The notes below the pieces were generated by a model. It ran no database searches. It was not told where the DNA came from and was given only the letters and a program-made list of their open reading frames with translations. A program made the translations under genes and the position numbers. A stretch of 64,000 nt of DNA from JBGSIC01 sp041751875 (GTDB lineage: Bacteria > Bdellovibrionota > FAC87 > UBA2466 > JACKAF01): the NCBI GenBank assembly GCA_041751875.1, contig JBGSIC010000013.1, positions 124,001-188,000 of the forward strand, in the 5' to 3' direction. Position 1 is the first letter of the stretch. Each line of letters starts with the position of its first letter. Of the stretch, positions 41,375 to 50,067 are shown one piece after another.

Positions 41375-42076
41375 ATGTTTTATAGAATTATCTTCATGGC
41401 TCTCATCTTGGGTCCCGCTTCATGGGCAGAATCCCCAAGTACCCCTACGGTAGTAAACGCACCTCTGGAGAAAGCGTATGTTCCTGTTGGTTTCGATGAC
41501 AATGATAACGTCCAAATCATGGCGGCAGGGAAATTTGCCAACACCTGCTTGAAGGTGGGCCCGGCCCGTACCGTGGTCGACCACGAACATGCGGTCATCA
41601 CGGTCTGGCATACGGCCTATGAGTACAGCGGAAACTGCGTGCCTATGGAGGTTTCCTTCACCTCCAATCTCAATGTAGGACTAGTCCCTGAGGGAGACTA
41701 CGAAATTATAGATGGGACCTCGCGAAACTCGCTGGGCCAAATTCATATCGACCCTTCAAAGAGCGTGGAGGCAGACGAATTTCTCTACGCCCCTCTTTTC
41801 GATGCGTTTGTACTCACAACCGAAAGCTCCCTTCTCTTAGTGGGAAATTTCTCGGATGCTTGCACGACGATGAAAGAAGTAAGAGTGAATTACCATCCCG
41901 GTGTCGTGGTTGTGCAACCCATCGTAAAAAGACCTAAGAAAAAACAATGTGTGTCTACCACGATTCCCTTTGTGGAAACCGTGAAGTTGGATTCTTCTTT
42001 GAAGGGTACCCAACTTCTCCATGTGCGGTCCATGAATGGGCAAGCCATCAATAAAGTGGTCCATTTCGAAAATTGA
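41375..42076 (+). CDS. Secreted protein, paralogue of the one at 28726
   Basis: A 233-residue exported protein. After the signal peptide, AYVPVGFDDNDNVQIMAAGKF, the Cys residues, SLLLVGNFSDAC and HVRSMNGQAINK align with the 28726 product along the whole length. Two similar halves suggest a duplicated beta domain. Function is unknown. ATAAGGGG precedes the ATG and a sigma-54 promoter lies about 60 bases upstream. That distant paralogues keep the same promoter type argues for a common function. Confidence 0.8.
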   Translation: MFYRIIFMALILGPASWAESPSTPTVVNAPLEKAYVPVGFDDNDNVQIMAAGKFANTCLKVGPARTVVDHEHAVITVWHTAYEYSGNCVPMEVSFTSNLNVGLVPEGDYEIIDGTSRNSLGQIHIDPSKSVEADEFLYAPLFDAFVLTTESSLLLVGNFSDACTTMKEVRVNYHPGVVVVQPIVKRPKKKQCVSTTIPFVETVKLDSSLKGTQLLHVRSMNGQAINKVVHFEN

Positions 42077-42139
42077 CCTGAATTAGTTTCAACACGGGCC
42101 CTATATAGTAGGATAATTGCTAAATCCCGTGGGACTTTC

Positions 42140-42868
42140 ATGCGAAAAATAGTCGCGTCTTTCATACGTCGTTTCTGCTCTATGGGCACCTTTTTGGCCG
42201 CAAATCGTGTGGCCAGCCTACTAGGGGTGTCGGTCTCGGTAAACGAACGGGCCGAACGAGAGAGGTTCTTTTACAACGCCTTTAAGGCGGTTTCTTTCAA
42301 TAATATCTCGGGCGACTACGCAGAGTTTGGCTGCCACGGGGCCATGACGTTTCCCCTTGCCCATTTTGAATCAAAAAAGATTGGCCGCCCCATTAAGCTT
42401 TGGGGCTTTGATTCCTTTCAAGGGTTTCCCGCAGGCGAGTCCGAAAAGGACACGCACCCGCATTGGATCAAGGGAGAAATGGCCATTTCCGTTGAGGCCT
42501 TCAAGAAACAGTGCGCCCTCAACCACGTTTCCGCAGATAGCTATGAGCTCGTGCCAGGTTATTATAAGGATACGTTGCCTCCCCTTACCGCTGCGGGTGA
42601 ACCCAAAGATATTTGTCTCGCGTACATAGATTGTGATCTGTACTCAAGTACTCGCGACGTGTTGAACTTCCTAGCGCCCCGCCTAAAGCACGGCATGATT
42701 CTCGCCTTTGACGATTATTTTTGCTGGTCATCAACCCAACCCTCTGGGGAGCGCCAAGCGATGCTCGAAGTTTTTAATGACCGATTTCCCTGGCGTCTCG
42801 AGCCCTTTGTCCAGTTCGGGTGGCACGGCCATTCCTTCGTAGTAGAGAAACGTGAGACAGGAAACTAA
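42140..42868 (+). CDS. TylF/MycF-type class I methyltransferase
   Basis: A 242-residue SAM-dependent methyltransferase. SGDYAEFGCHGAMTFPLAH near residue 56 is the nucleotide-binding motif, LWGFDSFQGFP near residue 92 and LAYIDCDLYSSTRDVLNFL near residue 160 are typical of the macrocin O-methyltransferase (TylF) family, which methylates sugar hydroxyls. No sugar-biosynthesis genes are adjacent. The start ATG at 42140 lacks an obvious ribosome site. Confidence 0.88.
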   Translation: MRKIVASFIRRFCSMGTFLAANRVASLLGVSVSVNERAERERFFYNAFKAVSFNNISGDYAEFGCHGAMTFPLAHFESKKIGRPIKLWGFDSFQGFPAGESEKDTHPHWIKGEMAISVEAFKKQCALNHVSADSYELVPGYYKDTLPPLTAAGEPKDICLAYIDCDLYSSTRDVLNFLAPRLKHGMILAFDDYFCWSSTQPSGERQAMLEVFNDRFPWRLEPFVQFGWHGHSFVVEKRETGN

Positions 42869-42870
42869 AG

Positions 42871-43065
42871 ATGGAAGAAGAAGATTTTGAAGGCACTTTA
42901 GTGCTGGAAAAACTCGCAGCGATTGGCGAAGTGGAATCCTTTTTCGATGCGATAGACAGTGACGACTTCCAAATGGCCAAGCTTCTTATGAAGAAAGCCG
43001 GCGTCGATCTCCCCACGATAGAAATTGTACTGAGAAAGATGGAAGAGGCGGACGGAGAGCACTAG
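42871..43065 (+). CDS. Small acidic protein
   Basis: A 64-residue acidic, helical protein with an EIVLRKMEEADGEH end. It begins two bases after the methyltransferase stop, with GGAAACTAAAG upstream, so it is probably co-translated. No family. Confidence 0.6.
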   Translation: MEEEDFEGTLVLEKLAAIGEVESFFDAIDSDDFQMAKLLMKKAGVDLPTIEIVLRKMEEADGEH

Positions 43066-43149
43066 TCACATCAATTTTCGCGATGCGGTACTTCACGTTG
43101 CCACGCCCCGCCCCATGACATTGCAATCCTGCCCACCAAGAATAAATGC

Positions 43150-44025
43150 ATGAAAAAACTATGGGTTGGAGCTCTTTTTGCTTTCGCTTTAACGGCGGCG
43201 TCTCACAAAGGCGAACAGGCGTTTATTTCCGAAGCCTCTGGGGTTTGTCGACTCGGCAATCAGGTCATTATCGCCGGCGACGAAACACCCGACGCGTTCT
43301 GGGTAGTCGATGATAAAACTCAAACTCCTGAACTTATCGAAGTGATAAACGGCGAATGGGACGATTTAGAAGACCTTAGCGCGGTTGATGACCAGCGCTT
43401 CTTTGCGATGACCTCACACAGTCTTACCAAAAAGGGAAAGAAAAAGACTGAACGTGAACAACTCATGCTCATTTCGAAGAAGAAAAATACCTTTGAAGTA
43501 AATGAGTCTTGGTCTTTACGAAAAGTTATTATTTCGGCACTTGAAAATTCGGCACTTGATATCGATCTTGTCGCCACCGAAAAGTCGCCGCCCGCTGAAG
43601 GGGGACTCAATGTAGAAGGACTGGCGTACCACAACGGACAGATCTTCCTAGGCTTGCGCTCTCCCCTAACAGAAAAGGGAGAAGCCCTGCTTTTGACAAT
43701 TGAGAATGGCGAAGCCCTTTTGCAAGGCGCTTCCCCGGTCTTTGGTCAGGTTCTGCCCCTCCCGCTAGGGAAGAAGGGCATTCGAGGCCTAACTTCAAAC
43801 GGAACGAGCCTCATGCTGATAGCCGGCTCGTCGGATGATACCGAAAAGGCGTTTTCTCTCCATCAATGGCTTCCTGGTGCCAAGTATGCCGCCAGCTTCA
43901 AGCTCACAGATTTCGACACACTCATCCGTCCAGAGGCTTTAGTCGCAGAACAAAATGGTTCGTTTTTATTCGTGCAAGACTTCGAAGAGCCCGCCGATCA
44001 GAAAGTCATCGTAAAACTGGACTAA
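43150..44025 (+). CDS. DUF3616-type exported protein
   Basis: A 291-residue protein with a signal peptide (KKLWVGALFAFALTAAS). ISEASGVCRLGNQVIIAGDE, then WDDLEDLSAVDDQRFFAMTS and GGLNVEGLAYHNGQIFLGLR, and a RPEALVAEQNGSFLFVQD block show DUF3616, a beta-propeller-like domain of unknown function related in layout to phytase-like esterases. AATAAATGC precedes the ATG without a clear ribosome site. Confidence 0.8.
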   Translation: MKKLWVGALFAFALTAASHKGEQAFISEASGVCRLGNQVIIAGDETPDAFWVVDDKTQTPELIEVINGEWDDLEDLSAVDDQRFFAMTSHSLTKKGKKKTEREQLMLISKKKNTFEVNESWSLRKVIISALENSALDIDLVATEKSPPAEGGLNVEGLAYHNGQIFLGLRSPLTEKGEALLLTIENGEALLQGASPVFGQVLPLPLGKKGIRGLTSNGTSLMLIAGSSDDTEKAFSLHQWLPGAKYAASFKLTDFDTLIRPEALVAEQNGSFLFVQDFEEPADQKVIVKLD

Positions 44026-44046
44026 GCGACCGCTAGGAGAGAGACA

Positions 44047-44658
44047 ATGGGAATCTGGGTTGAAGGATTCTTGCTACAGGCAAGTCTCATTCTCGCTCTT
44101 GGCGCGCAGAATCTATTTGTTTTAGACTCTGGCTTGCGGCGGCAACATCATTTACTTGTCGCAACTATTTGCTTCGTTTGCGACTTTGTCTTGGTGCTCA
44201 TCGGCGTCTTAGGTGCAGCATCTCTTTTTATCCGTATTCCTTTTTTAAAGGTCCTCTTCGGTGTCTTGGGTTGCGGCTTTCTGCTTTACTACGGTCTGTT
44301 AAAGATCAGAGAGGCCTTTCTGCCGGTTCAGCAAGTCGCTACTGCCAAGGCCGCTCCTTCAGTGAAAAAAACCATTCTCACCGCACTGGGATTCTCCCTT
44401 CTTAATCCCCACGTCTATCTAGATACTTTGGTCTTGGTGGGAGGCTATGCCGCGCAATTCCCTACTGTGTCCCAACGACTGGTATTTGGCGTGGGCGCAG
44501 CCACCTCATCCGGAGTTTGGTTTTACGGTCTTGCGCTACTCGCTTCATTTTTTCACCGCCTTCTTCATAACCCAAAGGCAATGCAAATCATTTCGTTTCT
44601 TTCGGGCACCATCCTCCTAGCCCTCGCGGTGAAGCTCGGCCTAGAGCTGGTGCCCTGA
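44047..44658 (+). CDS. argO: LysE/ArgO-type amino-acid exporter
   Basis: A 203-residue, six-helix inner-membrane protein. LALGAQNLFVLDSGLRRQHH near residue 18 and GFSLLNPHVYLDTLVLVGG near residue 118 are the conserved LysE blocks; the wording is closest to the arginine/lysine export branch (LysE, ArgO). TAGGAGAG precedes the ATG. It follows the DUF3616 gene by 21 bases. A LysG/ArgP-type regulator is not adjacent. Confidence 0.88.
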   Translation: MGIWVEGFLLQASLILALGAQNLFVLDSGLRRQHHLLVATICFVCDFVLVLIGVLGAASLFIRIPFLKVLFGVLGCGFLLYYGLLKIREAFLPVQQVATAKAAPSVKKTILTALGFSLLNPHVYLDTLVLVGGYAAQFPTVSQRLVFGVGAATSSGVWFYGLALLASFFHRLLHNPKAMQIISFLSGTILLALAVKLGLELVP

Positions 44659-44788
44659 CGATCAAAGGTAAGCGAGAAGCGTTTACTTCGTTCCCCTACT
44701 CAAATCCCCGATGCGATTCCTGTCGAAATGTGCTACCTCGGTTGGCAGCAGTCTCTTGAAATGTTGGCAAAATTGGTTGAGCCAGAAA

Positions 44789-45178
44789 TTAAAGATTAGA
44801 CACGCGCCGCATGCGGCGAAGTACCTGACCAGATTCTGTTTTGAAAACCGTCGGGCGCTTCGCACCGTCATAAGCAGCACAAAAAACAAACTCGTCGTTT
44901 GAGAGAGTATAGATCGCTTTAATCACGTGCGCACTCGCGTAGGACCCTGCTTTATCCACCCAATCAATTTCTTTGGGTTGTTTGGCAAAATCTAGGCTAA
45001 AAACTCCCTCCAGAATGTTTGTCCCGTCAGCCGTTGTCACCGTAAAAGTTAAACCCGAAATAGACGTCTTGGGTTGCCATCCTGATTCCTCGTCAACTGG
45101 TTCTGTAACGCCGTCTCTTTCGTAGCCAATCTGCAACCAGACGCCCTGAAGAATTGATAAGTCATCTTGCAAAGTCAT
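44789..45178 (-). CDS. TIGR03067-domain protein
   Basis: A 129-residue cytoplasmic protein. LQDDLSILQGVWLQIGYERDG, then LEGVFSLDFAKQPKEIDWV, and RPTVFKTESGQVLRRMRR match TIGR03067, a lipocalin-like domain common in planctomycetes and elsewhere, function unknown. No signal peptide, unlike many members. Confidence 0.8.
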   Translation of the reverse strand: MTLQDDLSILQGVWLQIGYERDGVTEPVDEESGWQPKTSISGLTFTVTTADGTNILEGVFSLDFAKQPKEIDWVDKAGSYASAHVIKAIYTLSNDEFVFCAAYDGAKRPTVFKTESGQVLRRMRRVSNL

Positions 45179-45236
45179 GTTCCTAATCTACTAATTCGGT
45201 CCTTTCGTGTACATCGCGAAGCTGCTTTCCCAATCG

Positions 45237-45273
45237 AAAAAAAAACACGCGGCAGACCCGAAGGTCCACCGCG
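45237..45273 (-). terminator. Rho-independent terminator of DUF4870 gene
   Basis: On the minus strand CGCGGTGGACC-TTCG-GGTCTGCCGCG is followed by TG and a run of T. It is 20 bases after the stop at 45293. Confidence 0.9.
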
Positions 45274-45292
45274 CGGCTCAATATTCACTGAA

Positions 45293-45748
45293 CTAGTTTT
45301 TCCGACTAAATTGCCTCGCGTACTTGGCCAGTTTGGGAATCTGAGGGTTCTTGCCGTTTGCCGCTGCGACAATCAGGTATACCCACATCGCCAGCATGCC
45401 CAGTCCTAGTAGTGCGCTAAGCATGCCGAGACTGCCGGCAAAGAGACGCGGCACAATGCTGACGTTAAGCGCCGAAAACGCGAGCGCTACTACCGTACCG
45501 ACAATAAAGGAGCAGATGCCGAAGGCAACATTGCCTGCGATCCAAACGCCTTGAAAGAGCAGTGCCTGAATAGCGTGGAAACGAGATTCTTCGTTGTCCT
45601 TATAAGGTTCCAAGACAAGGGCGACAATCGCGCCCAATCCACAGAAATACCCAATAGCCGCCATCGCATTTGCCGAAAGCGACAGATTCACCGGTGCAGC
45701 CGCCGCTGCTGAAGTTGCCATTCCCTCTTGATTCTTCTCACCGTTCAT
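45293..45748 (-). CDS. DUF4870/Tic20-like membrane protein
   Basis: A 151-residue protein with an Ala-rich N-terminus and four hydrophobic segments. NAMAAIGYFCGLGAIVALVLEP, cut by NEESRFHAIQALLFQ, and the AMWVYLIVAAANGK end follow the DUF4870 (Tic20-like) pattern of small helical membrane proteins. Role unknown. AAAGGGAG precedes the ATG. A strong terminator follows. Confidence 0.85.
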   Translation of the reverse strand: MNGEKNQEGMATSAAAAAPVNLSLSANAMAAIGYFCGLGAIVALVLEPYKDNEESRFHAIQALLFQGVWIAGNVAFGICSFIVGTVVALAFSALNVSIVPRLFAGSLGMLSALLGLGMLAMWVYLIVAAANGKNPQIPKLAKYARQFSRKN

Positions 45749-45933
45749 AACGCACTCCCTTTATGAGATGCACTTAGTGTGCTCTCAGTGAGATCGTTTT
45801 GCACAGGATATGCCAGAGGCGTTTAGCTTCGAAAGCTCCTCAAATGACAAAGAAAAATCAAATCTGACACGTTCACTTTTGAGACAAGGCCAAGTGGACG
45901 GAATTCAAACTTATTGCTAGGTTACTTGCCCAA

Positions 45934-46155
45934 ATGAAGGATCCCTTAGAAGGCATAACGCTCGAACGACTTTTGACCGCGCTGGTCGACGACTATGGGT
46001 GGGAAGAGTTGGGGCACCGAATCAACATCAACTGCTTTAACAACAACCCCAGTATCAAATCGAGCCTGCACTTTCTGAGGCGCACACCCTGGGCCCGCAA
46101 AAAGGTAGAAGAGCTTTACCTTCAGGGCCTCAACGAAGGGAAAAAGCCCCTATGA
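45934..46155 (+). CDS. VF530 family DNA-binding-like protein
   Basis: A 73-residue protein. DPLEGITLERLLTALVDDYG, WEELGHRININCF and SSLHFLRRTPWARKKVEELY match the VF530 family, small helical proteins with a DNA-binding-like fold. It overlaps the cupin gene by ATGA and opens a three-gene unit. Confidence 0.92.
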   Translation: MKDPLEGITLERLLTALVDDYGWEELGHRININCFNNNPSIKSSLHFLRRTPWARKKVEELYLQGLNEGKKPL

Positions 46156-46625
46156 AACTTACAAAACCCGCTCTGGATCCCAGTGAAGTCACCCCGCGCA
46201 CTGGTTCCGGTTACCCCGAGCCCTATCGTAGTCGCGTCCTCCCCCGCGAAAAGAGAGCCCTGGGAGACGCCACTGGCTTAACCAAAGTAGGAATCAATCT
46301 GACAACCTTGCCTGCCGGTAAAGAATCCGCCATGCGCCACTGGCACACGCGCGAAGATGAGTTTGTTTTTGTGTTGGAAGGTGAAGTCGTGCTGCGTACG
46401 GATGAAGGCGAGCAGCTCTTAAAGGCGGGAATGTGTGCCGGCTTTCCCGCAGGTCAAAAAAATGGCCATCAACTTGTTAACCGCAGCAGTCAACCCGCAC
46501 GCTATCTGGAGATGAGTAACCGCGACCCGCAAGATTCGGCTGAATACCCTGAGGACGACTTGGCTTATTCAAAAGGCCCGGATGGAAAAGCCAAGTTCAC
46601 GAGAAAAAACGGCAGTTCCTACTAA
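46152..46625 (+). CDS. Cupin-domain protein
   Basis: A 157-residue single cupin. The metal-binding motif 1 is seen as MRHWHTREDEFVFVLEGE (His-x-His, Glu) and motif 2 as GMCAGFPAGQKNGHQLVN (His). EYPEDDLAYSKGPDG near the end is typical of a subgroup often linked with sugar or small-molecule metabolism, but no substrate is assignable. It overlaps the genes on both sides by a few bases. Confidence 0.9.
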   Translation: MKLTKPALDPSEVTPRTGSGYPEPYRSRVLPREKRALGDATGLTKVGINLTTLPAGKESAMRHWHTREDEFVFVLEGEVVLRTDEGEQLLKAGMCAGFPAGQKNGHQLVNRSSQPARYLEMSNRDPQDSAEYPEDDLAYSKGPDGKAKFTRKNGSSY

Positions 46626-47077
46626 TGCCAAGGCGAACAAGCCAAGTGCAGTTTTTCAAAAGTCCGGCCGAGTTAAGGCGTTGGCTAAAAGAACATCACT
46701 TAAGCGCGCTTGAGCTTTGGATAGGTTTTTATAAGAAAGATTCCGGCAAAGGGGGCCTTACCTACGCGGAAGCCCTTGATGAAGCGCTTTGTTTTGGTTG
46801 GATAGACGGCATCCGACAGCGAGTCGATGAGATTAGTTACACGAATCGTTTTACCCCCCGGCGTCCCAAAAGCATTTGGTCTAAAATAAATACCGGACAC
46901 GCCGAGCGACTCATCAAAAGCGGCAAAATGCGTGCGGCCGGGCTCGAGCAAGTTAAACTGGCTAAGGAAGACGGGCGCTGGGCAAGGGCCTACTCTGGAA
47001 CTCCTGCTAAGAGCGCGCCGAAGAGAAAGACAAAGCCGAAACGTTCTTTAGGAAAGCGACGACAGAAACTTCTGTAA
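46625..47077 (+). CDS. YdeI/OmpD-associated family protein, shortened
   Basis: A 150-residue protein. SPAELRRWLKEHHLSALELW, LTYAEALDEALCFGWIDGI and NRFTPRRPKSIWSKINTGHA are the YdeI core. After EDGRWARAY the usual C-terminal helical region (about 45 residues more in full-length members) is replaced by a short Lys/Arg-rich tail. The gene ends 30 bases inside the convergent hydrolase gene, so it may have been truncated. It starts at the A of the cupin stop. Confidence 0.85.
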   Translation: MPRRTSQVQFFKSPAELRRWLKEHHLSALELWIGFYKKDSGKGGLTYAEALDEALCFGWIDGIRQRVDEISYTNRFTPRRPKSIWSKINTGHAERLIKSGKMRAAGLEQVKLAKEDGRWARAYSGTPAKSAPKRKTKPKRSLGKRRQKLL

Positions 47078-47827
47078 CGTTTCGTTAAAGGCAGCAGGGT
47101 TTTCTAAGTTACTTAGGTGGCCCGTTTTTGGAAGAATGGTCACTTTACTGCCAGAAATCACTTTTGCCATCGCCTCTGATTCGCTAACCGGAGTTACCTT
47201 ATCTTCTTCCCCCACTACAATCAGGGTCGGCACCTTTATCTTCGAAAGACTTTGTGTGGAATCCGTTCGCGTAGCGAGAGCTACTAGGCTGGATGCAATT
47301 CCTCTATCGGTAATTTTGCCGATAAGTTCTTCAAAGTGCTTTTTAAGCGCCTGATTTTCTTTGGAGCGTTCCCCCACCAAAGCGCCCCACTGAGCGGCAA
47401 CAAACTCCACTCGATCCTTTTGCAAAAGTTGTATCGCCCCCCATCGCTTTATTTTCGCTTCGTTTGTATCAGCACCCGCTTTGGTGTCGCAGAGCACCAG
47501 CGCCCGGCACAATTGGGGCTCGCGTTCAAACATTCGCAGGGCAAGGTAGCCGCCCATGGAAAGACCGCACCAGGTTGCCTTTTCAATCTTGGCTTCTTTT
47601 AAATAGTTCAAAACAACGTCAACGTAGTTCTCAAAGGTAAAAGCTTCATCGGGCAAGGCGCTTTCCCCAAAGCCCGGCAGGTCGGGCGCCAGGCAGTAGT
47701 ACCTTTCTGAGAACACCTCCATTTGGACCTTCCACATTTCCGAAGAAAACGGAAAGGCGTGGAGGAATAGTAGAGCTGGGTGAGAGGGATTTCCTCGGGG
47801 GTGAACTTTCAAAGACGGGGCTTTCAT
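47048..47827 (-). CDS. Alpha/beta hydrolase, enol-lactonase-like
   Basis: A 259-residue alpha/beta hydrolase. ALLFLHAFPFSSEMW is the oxyanion region, WCGLSMGGYLAL carries the nucleophile Ser (near residue 95), GEEDKVTP an Asp and KTGHLSNLENP the His. The layout is that of PcaD-like 3-oxoadipate enol-lactonases and related esterases, but no aromatic pathway genes are near, so the substrate is open. ATG at 47827 is preferred over 47845. Its 3' end overlaps the convergent YdeI-like gene by 30 bases. Confidence 0.88.
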   Translation of the reverse strand: MKAPSLKVHPRGNPSHPALLFLHAFPFSSEMWKVQMEVFSERYYCLAPDLPGFGESALPDEAFTFENYVDVVLNYLKEAKIEKATWCGLSMGGYLALRMFEREPQLCRALVLCDTKAGADTNEAKIKRWGAIQLLQKDRVEFVAAQWGALVGERSKENQALKKHFEELIGKITDRGIASSLVALATRTDSTQSLSKIKVPTLIVVGEEDKVTPVSESEAMAKVISGSKVTILPKTGHLSNLENPAAFNETLQKFLSSLS

Positions 47828-48015
47828 GGGCAGAAACCCTATCACAAGGGGATACCTGCGGCCATACGGAGAGCATCAGCATCGTATGCGCACTTCCTGG
47901 CGTGTTAAATCATCTCATTTAATCTTAATTTATAGACACTTAAGTGGATTGTATTGTGACCAAATTGGTATTTTGCTATAGATTCGCCCGCAGGCAAATC
48001 GGAATACGAGGGCAC

Positions 48016-48615
48016 ATGAGATTCAGTAGACTACTTTCCACTTCTCGATGGTTCTTTCGGTTTTTCTCCCTTGTTGAGCTAGTCACAATCGCTACATTGG
48101 CAGTGGTGTTTTTCTGGATTCAGCTTTTTTGCATGAAACTCGGGAGCGGATCACCTCAAACTTTCACTTTATCTCCGGACGTGCCGCATCGAGAAGTCGT
48201 TCTGGAAATTCTTATGGGATGGGTGTGGCGCGTAGAACTTTTGTTGGCGATTGCGTCCTCCGTTCTATTTTTTCTTTCCTATAAACGTTTATCTGCTTTC
48301 GTTAAGCTGATTGAGAATCAGCCTCCTGACTTATCTTTGATAGAAAAACATACTAAGAAAACCGCATTTCTTTTTTTGAGTGCCTTTGCTCTTCAGCTTG
48401 TTCACGCAATTTTAACGCTTGTTTATGGTGCTTCTTACGATAAGTTTCACCCCGCGATCCAGTCCTACGTGAATCAAAAATACCCTCAAGATTCATACTC
48501 TTTCGACTTCGCACTTGCTTTGATTTCGCCCGGTATGTTTATTATTACCATCGTACTTCTGCTCCTATTACTGGCTGCCTTCATTCAAGAGAATCGACAC
48601 TCGAAGGTTTCGTAA
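48016..48615 (+). CDS. Four-helix membrane protein, unknown
   Basis: A 199-residue protein with hydrophobic segments near residues 15-40, 70-95, 110-135 and 165-190. No motif is recognised. GAGGG precedes the ATG at 48016; a longer frame to 47944 lacks a ribosome site. Confidence 0.65.
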   Translation: MRFSRLLSTSRWFFRFFSLVELVTIATLAVVFFWIQLFCMKLGSGSPQTFTLSPDVPHREVVLEILMGWVWRVELLLAIASSVLFFLSYKRLSAFVKLIENQPPDLSLIEKHTKKTAFLFLSAFALQLVHAILTLVYGASYDKFHPAIQSYVNQKYPQDSYSFDFALALISPGMFIITIVLLLLLLAAFIQENRHSKVS

Positions 48616-48657
48616 AGTCCCTTGATCTCTCTTCCCAGTCCCTGGTAAGTACCCCTG

Positions 48658-49113
48658 ATGAAGAAAATCCTATATTCCCTGTTGGTATTGGTCACCCTGC
48701 CGGTTCTGGCCGTCGACGAAGAGTTCGGCGAATATTCGATTTGGTGCAATAACATGAGATACACGCAACCAGGCACCAAAACTGATTTGGTCATTTTTCA
48801 GCCCGAAGGATCAGACATTGAAAAAATTACGTCAGCCTATGGCCGCCACTCCACCAGCAAGGACGGAAACTGGAACGTAGAGTTTGATCTTAAGATCACA
48901 AGTCTTGAGAAGGAGCGTGAAAACACGGTCCTCTCAATGGAGCTTACCGCGACCGACCGAAAAGGGAGCAACGGCAAAGAAGACGGTGTCATCAAGACCG
49001 GCTGGGTGTTGTGGGACCAGAAATGGGTGGGTGTCGGTTTCTTGCGAACGGCCGGGGGAACTCTTCACCGTTTGGAGTGCTCTCGCGGAAAAAAGTCGGA
49101 GCCGCGCGAATAG
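48658..49113 (+). CDS. Secreted protein, unknown
   Basis: A 151-residue exported protein (signal peptide KKILYSLLVLVTLPVLA). The mature part is beta-rich with two Cys (WCNNMRY, LECSRG). No family. It starts 42 bases after the membrane protein gene. Confidence 0.65.
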   Translation: MKKILYSLLVLVTLPVLAVDEEFGEYSIWCNNMRYTQPGTKTDLVIFQPEGSDIEKITSAYGRHSTSKDGNWNVEFDLKITSLEKERENTVLSMELTATDRKGSNGKEDGVIKTGWVLWDQKWVGVGFLRTAGGTLHRLECSRGKKSEPRE

Positions 49114-49123
49114 CTCCCTTTTG

Positions 49124-49963
49124 CTAGGGAACAATCTGCGCTCGTTCGCGTGCACTAGGCGGAGCATCCCCAATTTGGTGACTAAGTCCTTTTTGCTTGG
49201 TTTCCTGCCGTATACGCTGCCGTATCGGAACTAAATAGTCCGCATCGAATCGATCAAAGCGATTAACTTGAGCAAGAGCATCCCCTTTAAGCCCTTCCAA
49301 AGCTTGTCGGACAGCTGTGTTGCCTGGCGCAGGAAAGGCTTCGAGACATTGTGCAATGACTCCGGATCCAGCCTCTGATTCCACCAAATCGCGAAACTCA
49401 TATTCCATAACGTACCTGTTGGCTAAGTCGCGTACTGTATTGGAAAGTGCGGCGTAAGCGCCTGTCGTAATCACACCGTCTTCTCCTCGCAACTGGGGAA
49501 AGCGTTCTTCGGAAGCACGAACTTCAGGCGAACTTGAAACACTCTTCTGCTTTTGAGCTTCGACATAACAATTAGGCCCAAATTTCCCGTTCCACACAGA
49601 AACATGGGCGTGGAGACGGCCCAGAGAATGGCTGGAAAGATCAAAGTTTCCGAAAACCCTTCCGGTGGACGATGGTTCTGGCAACTCGAAGAATGTTGGC
49701 CCATCTTGCGTGGGATCCATGAGAAACACGCCGTTTTTGTCACGGTACTGTCCCGCGAAGCAAACTAACTTCTTACTTCCCTCACCCTCCCATTCCACGT
49801 GGCCGGGATTTTGAAAGGTTTGTATCGTTTCATCTCGAAACGATGAAATCAGACTGTGAATGCAGGCGGCCTGTTTCTGAATCGCGCTTTGAGGTTTTGC
49901 CAAAACTGGGGCCTGGGGAAGAAGACCGAGAATCAGTAAGAGATGAAATGTTCTGCTAAACAT
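49124..49963 (-). CDS. Secreted protein, unknown
   Basis: A 279-residue exported protein with a signal peptide (FSRTFHLLLILGLLPQAPVLA). It has five Cys or so and an acidic mature domain with long helical stretches in the second half. AGGAG precedes the ATG at 49963. No family. It follows the NHL-repeat lipoprotein gene on the same strand by about 100 bases and may be related to it in function. Confidence 0.65.
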   Translation of the reverse strand: MFSRTFHLLLILGLLPQAPVLAKPQSAIQKQAACIHSLISSFRDETIQTFQNPGHVEWEGEGSKKLVCFAGQYRDKNGVFLMDPTQDGPTFFELPEPSSTGRVFGNFDLSSHSLGRLHAHVSVWNGKFGPNCYVEAQKQKSVSSSPEVRASEERFPQLRGEDGVITTGAYAALSNTVRDLANRYVMEYEFRDLVESEAGSGVIAQCLEAFPAPGNTAVRQALEGLKGDALAQVNRFDRFDADYLVPIRQRIRQETKQKGLSHQIGDAPPSARERAQIVP

Positions 49964-50067
49964 GGTGTTACTCCTGATTTAGCAAGCTTACCTAAACACG
50001 AAATAGAGCGGGGGCTACAGATTTGGCATGATTAGGACAACGTAAAAAGGGCAATGGAAATGAAAGT

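Noticed and set aside
44683..44889. 68-codon minus-strand frame after the LysE gene
   Set aside because: Lies partly over the TIGR03067 gene in another frame, with no ribosome site or family signal.
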